From Odontocerum albicorne (Eukaryota > Arthropoda > Insecta > Trichoptera > Odontoceridae), in assembly GCA_949825065.1 (NCBI GenBank), contig OX463845.1:25672738-25736737 (forward strand): a stretch of 64,000 nt of DNA, read 5' to 3'. A program made the position numbers and the translations under genes. Below are positions 47,436 to 59,440 of the stretch, piece by piece; positions within the stretch are counted from its first letter, which is position 1, and each line of letters begins with the position of its first letter. Below the pieces are notes generated by a model. That model was not told the origin of the DNA. It saw only the letters and a program-made list of their open reading frames with translations, and made no database searches.

Positions 47436-47842
47436 ATAAATAATATAATCTTATATTTGACATCTAATTGACTAAAAACAAATCTTATTCAATAAAATAT
47501 CATTTGTTCAGTCATTCTTCATTCATAAATTTTACTTGCCCAAAACGACCTTACAGTGCTCTTCTTTAGTTCTTGACGATCTATATATGTTAGCTTGTTG
47601 TTCCATGCCTACTTTGTTTTGTCAGTTCTTTAGCCGGAACGGGTAGCTCTTGAACTTCAATTAATTAATGAGTGATGTATTAAACATGAAAATTTAGACT
47701 GAGTAATTGTTCTCGGTAAAAAGTTTTGAATTGGAATTTGTTAAAATATTTTACTCAGAAGGATATAATATTGACTATTTTTATAACATTAAGTTTTCAG
47801 ATAAATTTTTGTCTTTTTTTTTAATGAAATAAACCAGTTTAA

Positions 47843-48034
47843 TTGGGTCACTTTTTATTTAGTTCCAACTTAATGTTAGAGCTGTCAAATTGTATGCATA
47901 TTTTTATGACTGGCCTAGCAATAAAGTCGTACGTTTATGTCATCCACTACGGCACTTTATATGATTTGCGGGAAATGTCACTACAATTTGTTGACTACGT
48001 AAAACTAGAAGCGGATACAATCTTTAAGAAATAA
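47843..48034 (+). other. Exon-like ORF, possibly an olfactory-receptor relic
   Basis: 63 codons, with better codon balance than surrounding frames: a hydrophobic segment (MHIFMTGLAIKSYVYVIHYG) then TLYDLREMSLQFVDYVKLEA DTIFKK. The layout, a membrane segment followed by a Y..LY.L...S..FV... helix, recalls the TM2/loop of insect 7tm_6 odorant receptors, but there is no diagnostic motif. It may be chance. Confidence 0.15.
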
Positions 48035-48599
48035 TTTGTGAGGATGAAAATAAAAACATATAAAAATGTACACATTATAAACATATGTACATACACACCA
48101 TTTCTCTGTCGGAAATGGGAGAAGACTGATAGCCAGAATGCCCTATTTTGACACTGAGATAATGGAGCAAACATTTTACCACTTTGTATGAGTCTAAATG
48201 GAAGAAATTTTCAAGACGATTAAACAATGATATACTCGTACTTAGGCTTGATATTTTACTATATTCATAATTTGTGTACGTATACGCAAAATGGACCTTA
48301 TCCACTTAGTTTTTTTTTCGGTTTTCCAATAAATACTCCAAATGCATACCATAGATATATCATGTGAGTGCCAAAATATCAATGGCGTCAAATTGTATTT
48401 TATGGTTAAATTGCCTCGAAAGGTTTTTTATTTGATACAAGGTAATACAAATTTACAAAATATTTCCTAAGTTATTTCAGAACAAGTAAAATAAGGTTGT
48501 TCATTTTTGTATTATTATGTTAAATTAATCTATAGTTTTACAAGATTATAAATTAACTTTAAAAAAAGTTAAATTAAAAAAAAAAGATGGGTCCTTTTT

Positions 48600-49575
48600 A
48601 TATATTTTATAAATTGTTAAGGGGCAATAAAGTATTTATCCTCACAAAACAGCTTCTTTCTCATTTGTTACAAAAATAACAACCTCTGTAGTTGGTAAGA
48701 TTCTTTCAATCCGGGGGCTACTGGTTTGATTCCCGTTGGAACCCAGATTTAAAATTAAAGGATTCCATTGTGGTGTTCACGTAAGTTCTCTTAATATGTT
48801 TCTGGTTGATTAAAATATATTGCTACATGGTAAAAATCTCGTCATGTTCTAATGTATACAACAAAAGTGGTATACAATACAATAATTTAATGGCATTAAT
48901 ATGTTCAAATATTTTTATATTGACTCAAAACATTAGAGGCAGCAATACCTATGCCAAGGTTCTGGTGAAAATGAGACGTTATTCATGATTGACATTCTGG
49001 TTTCGAACCCGTCGGATTTTACAGTATACAACGAATGTGTAACATAATACAAGGTAATAGTTATTCGTAACTTAGCCATGCCTCGATATTTTGTTGAATA
49101 TTGAAGCTTTTAATGTTGTCTTGTAAAACTATTCAGCGGTGACGGCACCTGTTATGTTAATCTCATAATAACAGCATCTTTCTGATTTCTTATAGAAATT
49201 ACATAACCTACTCAAGCTTTGGTATTTAAATGTTGATAAAACAATTTTATGCTGTGCTGTAAAATATTCGGCATCATTATGATATAAATTGTTATTTAGC
49301 CCTCACAATAACAGTTTCTTTCTGATTTGTGATAAAAATTACACAACTAAGCCAAGCTTCGGTATTTAAATGTTGATTACATTTTTATATGCTATATTGT
49401 AAAAGTATTCGGTATTATTATTACACCATTTATTATTTTGTCCTCACAACAGTTTCATTCTGCAATTGTTATACAAATTACTTTTTCTAGTCAAGTTTTG
49501 GTATTTAAATGTACTTTCGAGTTTTTAATGCTATATTGTAAAACTATTCAGCGTTATTATGACATCAACTGATAT
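48600..49575. repeat. Degraded ~138-bp satellite, split by SINE sequence
   Basis: Units start at about 49125, 49261, 49401 and 49540 with aaa-ctattcagcg-like text. Each carries ctcacaataacagtttcttt ctgattt, aagcttcggtatttaaatgt tga and gctatattgt. The left end of one unit is at 48640-48675 (cctcacaaaacagcttcttt ctcattt); its right end resumes at about 49072 (cttagccatgcctcgatatt). The ~400 bp between them is SINE-like. Weak traces continue to 49905 (gctgtaaaactattcg). Confidence 0.78.
48678..48890 (+). mobile_element. SINE-C inserted in the satellite
   Basis: aacctctgtagttggtaaga, ttctttcaatccggg, B box ctggtttgattcccgttgg. Body to ctggttgattaaaatatatt gctacatgg and gtatacaacaaaa. A second tail-like block (acagtatacaacgaatgtgt) at 49020-49040 suggests two SINE events. 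Confidence 0.72.
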
Positions 49576-49579
49576 TTTC

Positions 49580-51780
49580 CTGAAATATTTCCCTCGACAT
49601 CTAATAAAACATTTTATAAATACGATACATAAATAAATCTTAGCAACAAAGAAATTGATTTGTCCGTCTGTCGTCGTCTGAGTATAAATATTTTTCCGTG
49701 TTTTCTGTGTCACAGCCTAAATAATAAACGAGCCAGTCTACTAAAAGCGTTGGGTGTAATAAACATATCAGTTTAGGGGGGACACTTGGATATAAGATCA
49801 CATTATAAATTTGGTAACAAGAGAATTAATTCTGTGAAGTAGTCGGATAAATTAATTCAGATAACACGAATTTTACGAACAAATGCTGTAAAACTATTCG
49901 AAATAAATATAAAACCTGTTTAGATGTGTCCGCGAGCATAATTTACGAATCCGTCGCACACGCCGTGCGATCAACGGAAAATTTAACAGGGTGTTAAAAA
50001 AATTAAAGCAATATTGACCATTTTAAAATGCTCTATACTTTGGAAATTAAATATTTATTTAAACTTTTATCTTCGCTTACACAAAATTCACACGGTCAAG
50101 GATATTAATAATAAATATAAAAGCTGGTTGATTGGAAGAAATTGTTTTAAAACAATAAATCCGCCAGATGTATTTAGATGAAAGTATTAAAATAAATAAA
50201 TATCATCTGTTACATTGTTATTCCACTAATTAGTGGATGACAAAGTGATTTGTAGTTCAATATTCTAATATGGAGTTATACAAAGTCAAAGCCGAAACCT
50301 TTGATAAACTAGAAACCATTCTGTTTTACCATTAAATATATTAAAGTTAAATATTAAATAATCATATTTCAAAGCAAACATATATTATTAAAACAACTTT
50401 CGTTTTTGTTTTTGAGAAAAGTCATAACACTAACTTTTCATATTTTACGTTTGTTTTTTTTTCTTTCGGTATATACACGTATCTCCGTGTATTTTTATAT
50501 TTTACTAATTTATGAATATGTTATGTGTGTGCGCATACCATATGTTTTGCAGAATGAACGGATGTCTATGTGTGTTGTGTGTTCATTTCTATGAATGTAT
50601 ACACGTATGTGCGTGAATATATTCTGATATTTAATTTATAGATAAATTTTACAGTTATTTTTAAGAACTATCTTTTTATGCCGTAGAAATTATTCAAATA
50701 AATATTCTATAGTTATGTGTAATTTATATTGTTTTGTAAAGTGGGAAGATGTGGGTTAAAAAGTGTAGGCATGGGGGTTTCTTCTCTTTACGCTGGGGTG
50801 GTGTTTCATTGGGAGAGAGAGTGAATCCTGTCTTGTGAATAATGTGAAATCTATATTAATGTTTATTTTTTCCTTATCACTTAGTTTTTCCTAAACATAT
50901 TTGCTATAAAAAAACGAGACTTTTTATTATTAATTAAAAATAAAATACACATATATTTCAAATCACCCTATATTCTCATACATGATGATATTCTCGCATT
51001 CATAAGATAAAGTACATGAAAAATTCCTGATATTTGATCGAGATATTTAAGGAATTTAGAAGTTGAGATTCTCAAGTGTAAAATATGGACAAACATTCAA
51101 AATTGGACGTTAACAGGCAATGGACCGCGTCAAGTCAAGTAGACTCCAAGTAGGACATCTTTCAGTAGTAAGGCTTAGTACTCTCGACAGCCTTATAATG
51201 GTCGGGCTAAAAAGTTTTTCCTCGCAACTGTCGGTTTTCTGACACAAGTTGATAATTAACTTTTCATTGTTTCTGAGATACTTCAATTTTAAAGTGTAAA
51301 TGAACCTGTCATTTGGAAGATATTCATATTCGATATTTCGCAAAAAAAAAGATATACCCAATAGGTTTCAATCAGGTAGTTTTTGAATTTTCAAATTTAT
51401 GTTTAAATTTGTTGAATATGCGTCGCATAGTGTTGGTATGCAAGAATATTACGCATTATAATAATACAATTTTCGAATGTAGATTACATAGTAAAATAAA
51501 TAAGCAAGTGGCAATAAAGCAAATTATTTTTATCTGAGCACTTACATATTTTTCGAATATGTGAAAATATTCTTTCTAATTATATATAATTTCCACTTTT
51601 TTCATTTACCATTTGATATTATGTACTAACAAGCAACCCAACGAAATATTGACATGCAATGCGCCAACTCTTATCATCTCAGTTGAAGCAACTTTTTAAC
51701 ATTTTCTGTAAATTTGAATAGATATGATATTCAAAGTTTGACTAAAATTAGAAAAAAAAATACAAATGAACGTGGATTTT
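49580..51780. other. No gene seen; small hairpin and SINE-C tail
   Basis: A GC-richer piece at 49925-49985 contains cgcacacgccgtgcg (5-bp hairpin). A SINE-C-tail-like block (ttggaagaaattgttttaaa, acaataaatccgccag) is at about 50130-50168. 51110-51230 is GC-richer and may be an old repeat. No supported ORF. Confidence 0.4.
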
Positions 51781-51784
51781 TTTT

Positions 51785-51890
51785 ATAATTTTAGTCAAAC
51801 ACTGTTGATTCCAATTTATATATAAAGTGGAATAAAAAGAATATTTTTAAACCTCCACAGTATTAATGCCTTTACTATAAATGAATATAT
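51785..51890. mobile_element. Palindromic element, internally deleted copy
   Basis: tcaaacactgttgattccaa, then agtggaataaa and tttaaacctccacagtatta atgcctttactata. The outer parts match those of 55868-56110 and 60123-60355; the middle is lost. Confidence 0.6.
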
Positions 51891-53195
51891 TTTTTTTAAG
51901 TACGAGTATTACAAATTACAAGCAAGTAATTTTTTGAAAATATTTTGATGTATATCATATAAGGTAAAGCTATTCATATAATTTTTTAAGTAAAATTAAA
52001 AAAAAAACATTTGTTCTACTGTTGCACTTGATGCGATTTTTTTCGTGGCACTACAAACTAGATTACGTTGATTTAGAAAAAAAGGAATAAATCATTTTAG
52101 CCAAAAAGTGAGCCGATATATTATAGTTTGAGCGTTGTTTGACGTTCAGCAATATTCCAACAAGGTTTTACCATATAGAGGATCCTACCAAAAAAGCATT
52201 TTCAGAAATATATTTAATGTACCAAAAAATCTATGAAGATTCAACACAATACGCTAGTTCGAATATAAACAGTTCTCACTAAAACACGCTTTTCAGTTTT
52301 TGTACTCAGTAGCACCTTTCCATAATACTTATTATTATTAGCTAATACTTTTCATCCTGTAAATAGGTTAATCTGTGCCAATTAAAAATAAGGAGAGAGT
52401 GTAAATGTGTGTACGTTAAAAACTACTGAAATACTTCAAGAATTTCGGACAGTAAATTCAGATATGTGACTGTTAACTTGTGAGAAATTAAGTGTGAATA
52501 GGTTGAAAACGTAAAATGGTGAGTGACATTTATATTTATGACAAGACTATACGAGGCATGTGCAGGACTTGCATGAGGCGCGTACAGGACTTGTATGGAG
52601 CGTGTACAAGACATTTAGAGAAAATGTGGGCAAAAGGTTTCTCTCCCGTCTTAAACTCGCCTTTAGAACTATTCTTGATGTATAAAAGATTCGTAATTCC
52701 TTATTAAATAATAATTATATAATTCGTAGAGAGACATGCTTTAAATTAGGAAATTAATCAATTTATTTGCATAGCTCTCCTCAGCATGTCAATATTAGTG
52801 ACATACATATTTTGAAGAGTTCACCATGGTCTATAGACAACATTCTTTTCAGCCCTTTAATTAATTCACCGCGTCAAGAACAACTAGAATAGATACGTTA
52901 TTACCAGTTCATTGTTGAACGTGTAAGCAATACTACCTCACACAGAAATGTAAGAAAATTTTACAGATAAACTTAAATTGAACCACTTTTATTGAGGTGA
53001 ATGAATTGAGGGTAGAAGACAAACATTTTACCATCTTGACCACATATGCCATCTTTATAATAATAAGAGTTAAAATCATAAAATGAAACAGAATAAAAAA
53101 AATGCAAATGTATTTATAAGGTAAACAGTATTTTTATTAAAAAATATGATGACATCCATATCTTTCTTGATAAAATGTTTGACATGAAAAATAAA
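51891..53195. other. No gene seen; 22-bp repeat
   Basis: AT-rich. A 22-bp unit (aggcatgtgcaggacttgca tg) repeats about three times at 52554-52616. TACGAGTA lies at 51901. Confidence 0.5.
52554..52616. repeat. 22-bp tandem repeat, about three copies
   Basis: aggcatgtgcaggacttgca tg / aggcgcgtacaggacttgta tg / gagcgtgtacaagacattta: diverged units in register. Confidence 0.7.
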
Positions 53196-53199
53196 AAAA

Positions 53200-53345
53200 A
53201 AGTTCCAATCTGGTAAAAACTTTCCGTTGGTAACGATACTGGTACGATAGTATTACTAACAGGTGAAAGATGAATCGCGAAATCCTTACTTACTTCAGTG
53301 GTTCTCAAGCTGAATGCTTGATAAGTGGGTCCGAAGACAATGTTT
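53200..53345. mobile_element. Repeat-E piece with a possible hAT-type end
   Basis: cagtggttctcaagctgaat at 53296, then gcttgataagtgggtcc, closely resembles 1513-1550. A weaker version is at 53694 (tagtgattctcgacccgaat). CAGTGGTTCTCAA starts are common in hAT-type elements, but no transposase or paired inverse end was found. Confidence 0.35.
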
Positions 53346-53484
53346 TCTCTCGAATACTCCCACCAATGTGTCCAAAATACCAATTTGGATATGTTGAAGT
53401 GTACCACATGAAAGAAAAATAAAAATCGTTTCTCTTTAATTTTCATTCACTGCTATATTAGTTAATCCAAAACTTAAGAAATAC

Positions 53485-53575
53485 CATTTTCCTAGACTTA
53501 TTTGGTACGATGATGGTATGTATTTCATATGGAGGTTTTGAGTTTGATTCTCAGTGGTACCCGAAAAAGTAAAAA
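53485..53575 (+). mobile_element. SINE-C head, decayed
   Basis: tggtacgatgatggtatgta, then B-box-like gtttgattctcagtggtacc and an A-rich run. Confidence 0.45.
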
Positions 53576-54439
53576 AAAATCCAATAGCTTATGATTTAGT
53601 GCAGTAACAGTACTCACATGCGCTAGACGTGTATGTACGAATTTTGCTGCCTGTCATTTCCAACACGACGATAGCGAACTCTAAGTAACATGCCTGCTCT
53701 AGTGATTCTCGACCCGAATTAATAAAAAAGTGTTACCAAAGATGAGTATTCTCGCAGTATGCATTCAATTTCATTATTTGATTTAGATTTTGAATAGCTC
53801 CTGTATGTATATATTTAAAGAATATTTGTAAAAAAGATTTAATTTTAAACATGTGTTGCACCATTCCTTTTCTTCAGTTTTGGAATATGTTTAAATTACA
53901 TGCAACATATTAAAAAGAAAATATTAAAAGTGCATAAAGTCTGCTTGATGACAAGTTGAATAACATGTAATTGAGACAGTCGTTTTATCCTTCTTTGTGG
54001 TGCATATTCACCGAAAACCGTTTCCCGTAAACTTTATCTTTCAAACTGAGATTTTAGACAATTACGTATTTCAAAAAACTGAAAAGTAATTCTCACAAAT
54101 AATTATTAATAACTTAAATACCTGCCAAGAAATATATATTTTGAGCATGAAAACAGTTTTCAGTACACTTTCTCTTTTGAAGTGACATTTAAGACAGTAA
54201 CATATTTCGTAAAACTGAAAATCAATTCCCATAAATAGTAAACTCAAAAACCTGCAGAGAAATATTTGTATTAATAATGATTTGACGTTTAAATTGAGAA
54301 AAAAATCAGTTTTTCCAAATTTAAAAGGAAACCATTATTAGAATTAGGACGTACATTAATTTATCATAGTGGATATTTTATAAAGAGGTGTTTTTTTTGA
54401 CACTTTGATTGTTCAATATTCTCTATTTACTATTAATTG

Positions 54440-54650
54440 AAATTCGACAGTACTAATATAAGTCTTTTTGAATGATTATACTTTCGTTCTAGTGGATTAA
54501 TTGTCATGTGGTAATCTTTCAAATAAGTATTAAGAGTTCTTAAGTAAAAACTAGACTTGAACCCTTTTAATAAAAATTGGGTTCCAACGAGAATCGAATA
54601 CTTAACCTCACGTAGAAAGTCAAGCATTCAGGTCACACAGGTCATCGTTG
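54440..54650 (-). mobile_element. SINE-C, minus strand
   Basis: Right end reversed: tgcttgactttctacgtgag, then a gtattcgattctcgttggaac B box. The body runs leftward to ctagtggattaattgtcatg tggtaat. An imperfect second B-box-like block lies at about 54550-54565. Confidence 0.6.
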
Positions 54651-54929
54651 ATGAGAAATATCATATATGTAAGTAAATATAAAAGAATTAAGTTATTTGC
54701 ATAGTTAAAGAAGATTAATTAATAAATAATATTTCAAATAATTAACAAACAAAATTAGCAAAAGAACGATAACAGAGTTAGGGCTTTTATCAATGTTTAG
54801 TAGAAAAAATAATTGAGACTAGTATTTTACTCCAAAATACTGTCACATTATATCTTATGAGACTTGGTACTTGTTTTTTTGTATATTATACATTAATTTG
54901 AACAAGTTATTGGAGAAACTGTCTGAGTT

Positions 54930-55865
54930 TGGAGTGAGCAACAAATTGATACGTGCTCTCGTATGATTATGTGACGACGGTAATTCATATATACGCATTA
55001 GTAACTAGATGTGTCAAACAAGAATGGATAATGTCACAAAGCATGTTCAATCTATATAAAGACACATCTGAGAATTTATTAAAAGATGCTGAATGTGGAC
55101 CAAGAATATCAGGTCTTAATATAAATGGAATGCTGTTTGTCGACAATATGATAGTGTTGGTTGAAAGGGGGAAATATATTATATACCTTATAAGGAATGT
55201 GTCTGAACGGCGTAAATCAAGTAGATTAGGTACAAATATTGGAAAGGCAAAATTCGTGACAGTTGAGAAAGGTAGTAAGGGTTTGTGTATGTGTGAAATC
55301 AAAGTGATGAATGAAATATTGGATAGAGCGCGTTTTGTGATAGTGAGAAAAAAAACAGCAGGCAATCGAGTGAAAATCGGGCAACATAATGTCTTTACTA
55401 AGCAGAGCATTCACTATGAAGGAAAGCTGTTTTCTCACAATGAAATATGAATTCTAGCTTTAAGATATGCAAGCGATGTTTTGATATGGTAGAATAATAA
55501 AAATATAGTAATAATGTTTTTGTGTCACGTAAAATTTATGGTAAACAAAATGTATGATAGAATAAGAAATGAAAACATGAAAAGAAAGTACGTTATGGAG
55601 GAACACATGTTTCCATAGCTCAATGTAGGAACAATGATATTGTTTGGATACATGTAAATCGATTATAAAATACTTTCAAAGAATATTTAATTGAGTTATT
55701 ATACACGGTAAGAGAAAATTAAAAATACCGAGAAAAACAAAGAATGAATTATGAAAAAGTAAAAAGTCTTAAAAATACAAGAGTACGCATACCAAGGTAA
55801 ATGAAAGCGACAGCTGCAAAAGGAGTATGCAAAGATAGAAAAAGTAGAAACATGTTATTGTTATT
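54930..55865 (+). pseudogene. LINE-F RT palm with mutated catalytic box
   Basis: The frame 54953-55450 is open for 165 codons. Residues about 28-60 (MSQSMFNLYKDTSENLLKDA, then ECGPRISGLNINGMLFVDNM) match the RT pattern MSPxLFNLYxD...GLxINxLxYADDxVLxA. The catalytic F/YADD is changed to FVDN, losing the second Asp. GTNIGKAKFVTVEK matches the xxNxxKTKxM motif. Further C-terminal pieces continue to about 55860 (atgtatgatagaataagaaa, cf. MYDRIRNE). Inactive. It is the only LINE-F copy here reaching the RT core. Confidence 0.85.
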
Positions 55866-55867
55866 TG

Positions 55868-56110
55868 TTTTATCAAACACTGTTTATTCCACTTTTTGTA
55901 ACGGTACTCGTATAACCCTACCGGTTTCAAGGCTTTTAACTCATCATCAGGGGAGCACAAACAAAAATTAGGGGAACACACACAGAGTCTTGTTTGTGCT
56001 TCCTTGATGATGAGGTGAAAACCTTGAAACCGGTAGGGTTATACCGCTACAAAAAGTGGAATTAACAGTGTTTGATAAAACAAATTACAATGTCTTTAAA
56101 CCTCCACAAT
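55868..56110. mobile_element. Palindromic fold-back element, copy 1
   Basis: The left arm from 55868 (gtttgttttatcaaacactg) pairs with the right arm ending at about 56086 over roughly 100 bp with few mismatches; the loop is near 55970. The left arm has six extra bases (ctcgta, giving TACTCGTA at 55905) that the right arm lacks. The flank atgtctttaaacctccacaa, tgttaatgcc is shared with copies at 51785 and 60123. Looks like a MITE or fold-back element; no ORF. Confidence 0.85.
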
Positions 56111-56685
56111 GTTAATGCCTTAACTATAGATATTATAGAGATATGTTATATTTACCTCTAAACGGTGTTGATGACGGCAATTTTTTAAAGATAAATTGTT
56201 ATTTCTAAGTAAAAACAGTAAAAGTGGTTAGTTATAATCAGATTTAGTCCTCTCCTCCTTCTTTTCCAATATCTACTAAAAACATTTTTATCAAACTTTT
56301 GCAAACAATAAAATATTTTTTAGGTGAAAATATTGTAATTTAAAACTTTATTTTCATAAACACAACAAGTGGCTAAAAATGTAATGAATGATCACAAATA
56401 ATATTGTAATAAATTTAGCGTAAAACAATTAAAAAGTATTTTATGAACAATAATTGAATTCGCATTTGTATTTTTGACATTGGAGAATCAAGGTCAGTAT
56501 AATTGAATCAAAGGATCATAAGGACCTAATTAAGTCTCACTCAATATATAATATCTTGGCACTCGTGTTAAATTGATTTTGCCATTTTTTGTTCGTCGGG
56601 AATGCGGATCCTCATCGGTTCAACTCTTCTATTGATCTCTCTGTTAATTTATCGATTCCTTTTAGATTAATGCGCATAATATCTT
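56111..56685. other. No gene seen; AT-rich
   Basis: An imperfect duplication (ttagattaatgcgcataata / aagattaatgcgcacaac) at about 56662-56705. Confidence 0.45.
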
Positions 56686-56689
56686 AAGA

Positions 56690-57200
56690 TTAATGCGCAC
56701 AACATTATATCCGAAAGATGGATGCAGAAAATGGAATGTATGATGGAATGAAGATGTTAAGGACTGGGTGAAAACGAAAAATATAGTATGAAGAGTATTT
56801 ATCGAAGTAGGAACAGAAAATTGTGATTAAGCAATGAAAAAAAGATTTATTACAAATAATGCAAACTTGCAACAAAATGTAAACTAGTTCAAGAAAATAA
56901 GAAGACATTTAAATATGAAGAAGGTAGAGAGTTAAGTATGAGTGCGGAGGGAGACATGAAAATATTAAAATATTTTGAAAGCAAATAAGTGAAATGCGAG
57001 GAAAAAATGATATGGGTAATATGAGTGGAATCCAAGAAAAAAATTGTAGAGTTTTGTCAAAAGAAGGCAGTGTTTGTTCGAGATGGAAGGAATATTTTGA
57101 AAAACTGCACAAAAGTTATGATAGCAGAAGAAACAACGGTGAGTCTGGTATAGCTGAAATTACCAGCGTTTGGAAAATGGGAATTAGATTAGTCTAGATA
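56690..57200 (+). pseudogene. LINE-F segment upstream of RT
   Basis: The frame 56994-57197 encodes NMSGIQEKNCRVLSKEGSVC, then SRWKEYFEKLHKSYDSRRNN. This matches the linker between the endonuclease and RT domains of LINEs (GxLLxxxxxVxxRWxEYFExLLN). Upstream frames (56760-56990) are broken. It ends near a reversed SINE-A. Confidence 0.78.
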
Positions 57201-57264
57201 CGAATGGTTGTAAAATACACGGAATAAAGGAAACTTCAGTTTGTAATGAAGTGAGCACAGTGTG

Positions 57265-57418
57265 TAGGGTAAATGAAGTCATAGGGATCCTTATGCCCCC
57301 AAATATTAGGCGGGAAATACCTGTGTCATTCGAGAGGAGTAGCACAGCGCTGGATTCGAACTGGTAACCTTCCGCATGGAAGTCGAGTGCGTTATCACAC
57401 GGTCGCGTTACCGTGGTT
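57265..57418 (-). mobile_element. SINE-A copy 4, reversed
   Basis: Reverse complement: ccacggtaacgcgaccgtgt, gataacgcactcgacttcca, a gttcgaatcc B box, then gctgtgctactcctctcgaa, tgacacaggtatttcccgcc, and gatccctatgacttc. It lacks the final tail. Confidence 0.82.
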
Positions 57419-57424
57419 TTTATT

Positions 57425-57840
57425 TTTATGTCTTTCAATATTCCTTTTCATTTACTTTTATACAATTCTCATTCAAATCCTAATTTTCTTTAAAATTTAT
57501 AATTTATTTTGATTTTGTTTTTTTTTTTGTACAAATATTATTTTTATTTACAAAGTTCAAGACAAGGTAATGAATAACGATAATATTTATGAAACGATAT
57601 TTGATTGATTGAAAAAAAAATCTTTAAAGCAATACATACGCTAGACGTATTGTTATGATCGTGCTAAATAAATTATTTAAATTTCAAAAGTGCAATACCA
57701 AGAAAAAAAATAAGTTTTGTTTTTTTACATGCTGTAAGTGTTGGCACATTTTTTTGAGCTGGGAAAAATACTTTCCAGTGCTCGGAAAAATAAAAATGTA
57801 TACGCAGAACAGGTGATAGAACTTGATGTAGCCGATGGGT
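57425..57840. other. No gene seen; AT-rich
   Basis: T-rich and A-rich runs only. Confidence 0.45.
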
Positions 57841-57843
57841 CTT

Positions 57844-58255
57844 ACGCGGCCGCAGTCTAACGGTTAGCATTCAGTTGAAGTAAGCGGGCGACCCAGGTTC
57901 AATTCCTGGCTTGTTTTACTCTAAGAGCGTTTTACATCAGAATTTATTTTTCTGTAGCTTATATGCTGCGTATCATAAATATTAAAAACAACACAAAGAA
58001 AAACATTACATGTAAAATCTACCTAATGAAAGTCGGCAGCAGATTTATCTCACCGATCGTCCAGGAATTTTGATTTCGTTACCATTCTAACTTTTGGGTC
58101 TGGTCTGTCAAGATTGTGTGCTTGCTGAAGTGCAACAGTTTATCACAATAAACCAATATAAACAAAGGCGTCTCCCATCCACAATATTGCTTACAATCAT
58201 ATTCGATCTCGAGGGTTAGCATATCGTATGCAGGCGATGAGGACCAGTCCCTTTT
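57844..58255 (+). mobile_element. SINE-B, full-length reference copy
   Basis: tRNA-like head acgcggccgcagtctaacgg ttagc (A box) and acccaggttcaattcctggc (B box and T arm, about 57891-57910), then gagcgttttacatcag. The ~350-bp body has acaacacaaagaaaaacatt, aaagtcggcagcagatttat, gtctgtcaagattgtgtgc, gaagtgcaacagtttatcac and attcgatctcgag, ending near 58255. It is unusually long for a SINE, and the body is conserved in three other copies. Confidence 0.8.
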
Positions 58256-59440
58256 AGAGGTTTAATATAAATAATATGCAACATACGAGTATGTGATTTT
58301 TTTTCACAAACCACGCAAGACCAAATAAGACAGTTTTCCTCAAAAACTCGTAACCAAAAATATCCAAAAAATTAATCATAGAAAAATTTCTTCGGTGGTC
58401 CGGGAATTAATTTCATATATTTAGGTCAAATTAAAACGCATTTTTTAATGTTTCGACGGATTATAACTGACTCGTGTACTGTAATAATATACATTCAGCA
58501 CGGTTGGAACGAAATTAGGAACGAAAATTTTGTTCTAACACCTATCCGAGAAATATGAAAGTTCTTTCCAAACATCCTGTTATTTAATGTTTTTCTGTTG
58601 TGTAATACGTCAAGAATAAAATGTTTTTGTAATGTACTAACAAACAAATAAATTAAAAACATACTTTATGATGTAAAAGGTGCTATTGGTTGGTGGCAGT
58701 GTAATAAGAAATACATAAAAACAAGTAACTTAAGGCATACGTATAATGAAAAACAATAAAAAGTTGACATAAAATGTAATACGATTACTTCGAAAATGTT
58801 TGAGAAGATTGGAGTTGACGTAGATGTAGGGAAGATGTTCCTTAACGGCGTTCATAAGTTTGTCTTTTTAATTGTCGCAGTATGGGATGTCCGTGGAAGG
58901 TCGTCCACAGCGATAGATCTCTCTGGGAGATAGCGACACAATTTATAATTACTCGAACCCGCTCCCTCTTTATCTGTTACATATATCTGGCTATAATATA
59001 TTTTACGTCTAAATGTTCTTGTAAATATTTTTGAGAACAAACATTCTGACATTAGAGCCCAGCGGGAGTAAGCGTTCTTACCAGTCAGATTCGGATTTGT
59101 TCATTTTTTTATTATGTCGCCACTATCGTGTTTCATTTTTTTTAACGCATAACGACCAAATATTATATTGGATTATTTATGTCTATGTGTTGAATATCTC
59201 GACATAAAAACTATGTTCCCGATGTGACAATATCAAGAAGTATCCGATATTTAGATTTTTATAATAAATTTGATGTGATAGAATTGAATACAGTGAAGAC
59301 CTTTTAAATAAGCACTTTTTTTAAAATTGAAATGGATTTAATGTATGTAATCCAATGAAGATGAAGTTATTTTTTTAAGTTTTATAAAGATTCAATGTAG
59401 ATTTTCTGAAGTAAATTAAAAATCGTTTTGAAAGCGAAGT
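58256..59440. other. No gene seen
   Basis: AT-rich; a GC-richer piece at 58870-58980 is unmatched. TACGAGTA lies at 58284. Confidence 0.4.

Noticed and set aside
53114..53446. 110-codon minus-strand ORF
   Set aside because: It overlaps repeat-E/SINE-like sequence and has no recognised domain.
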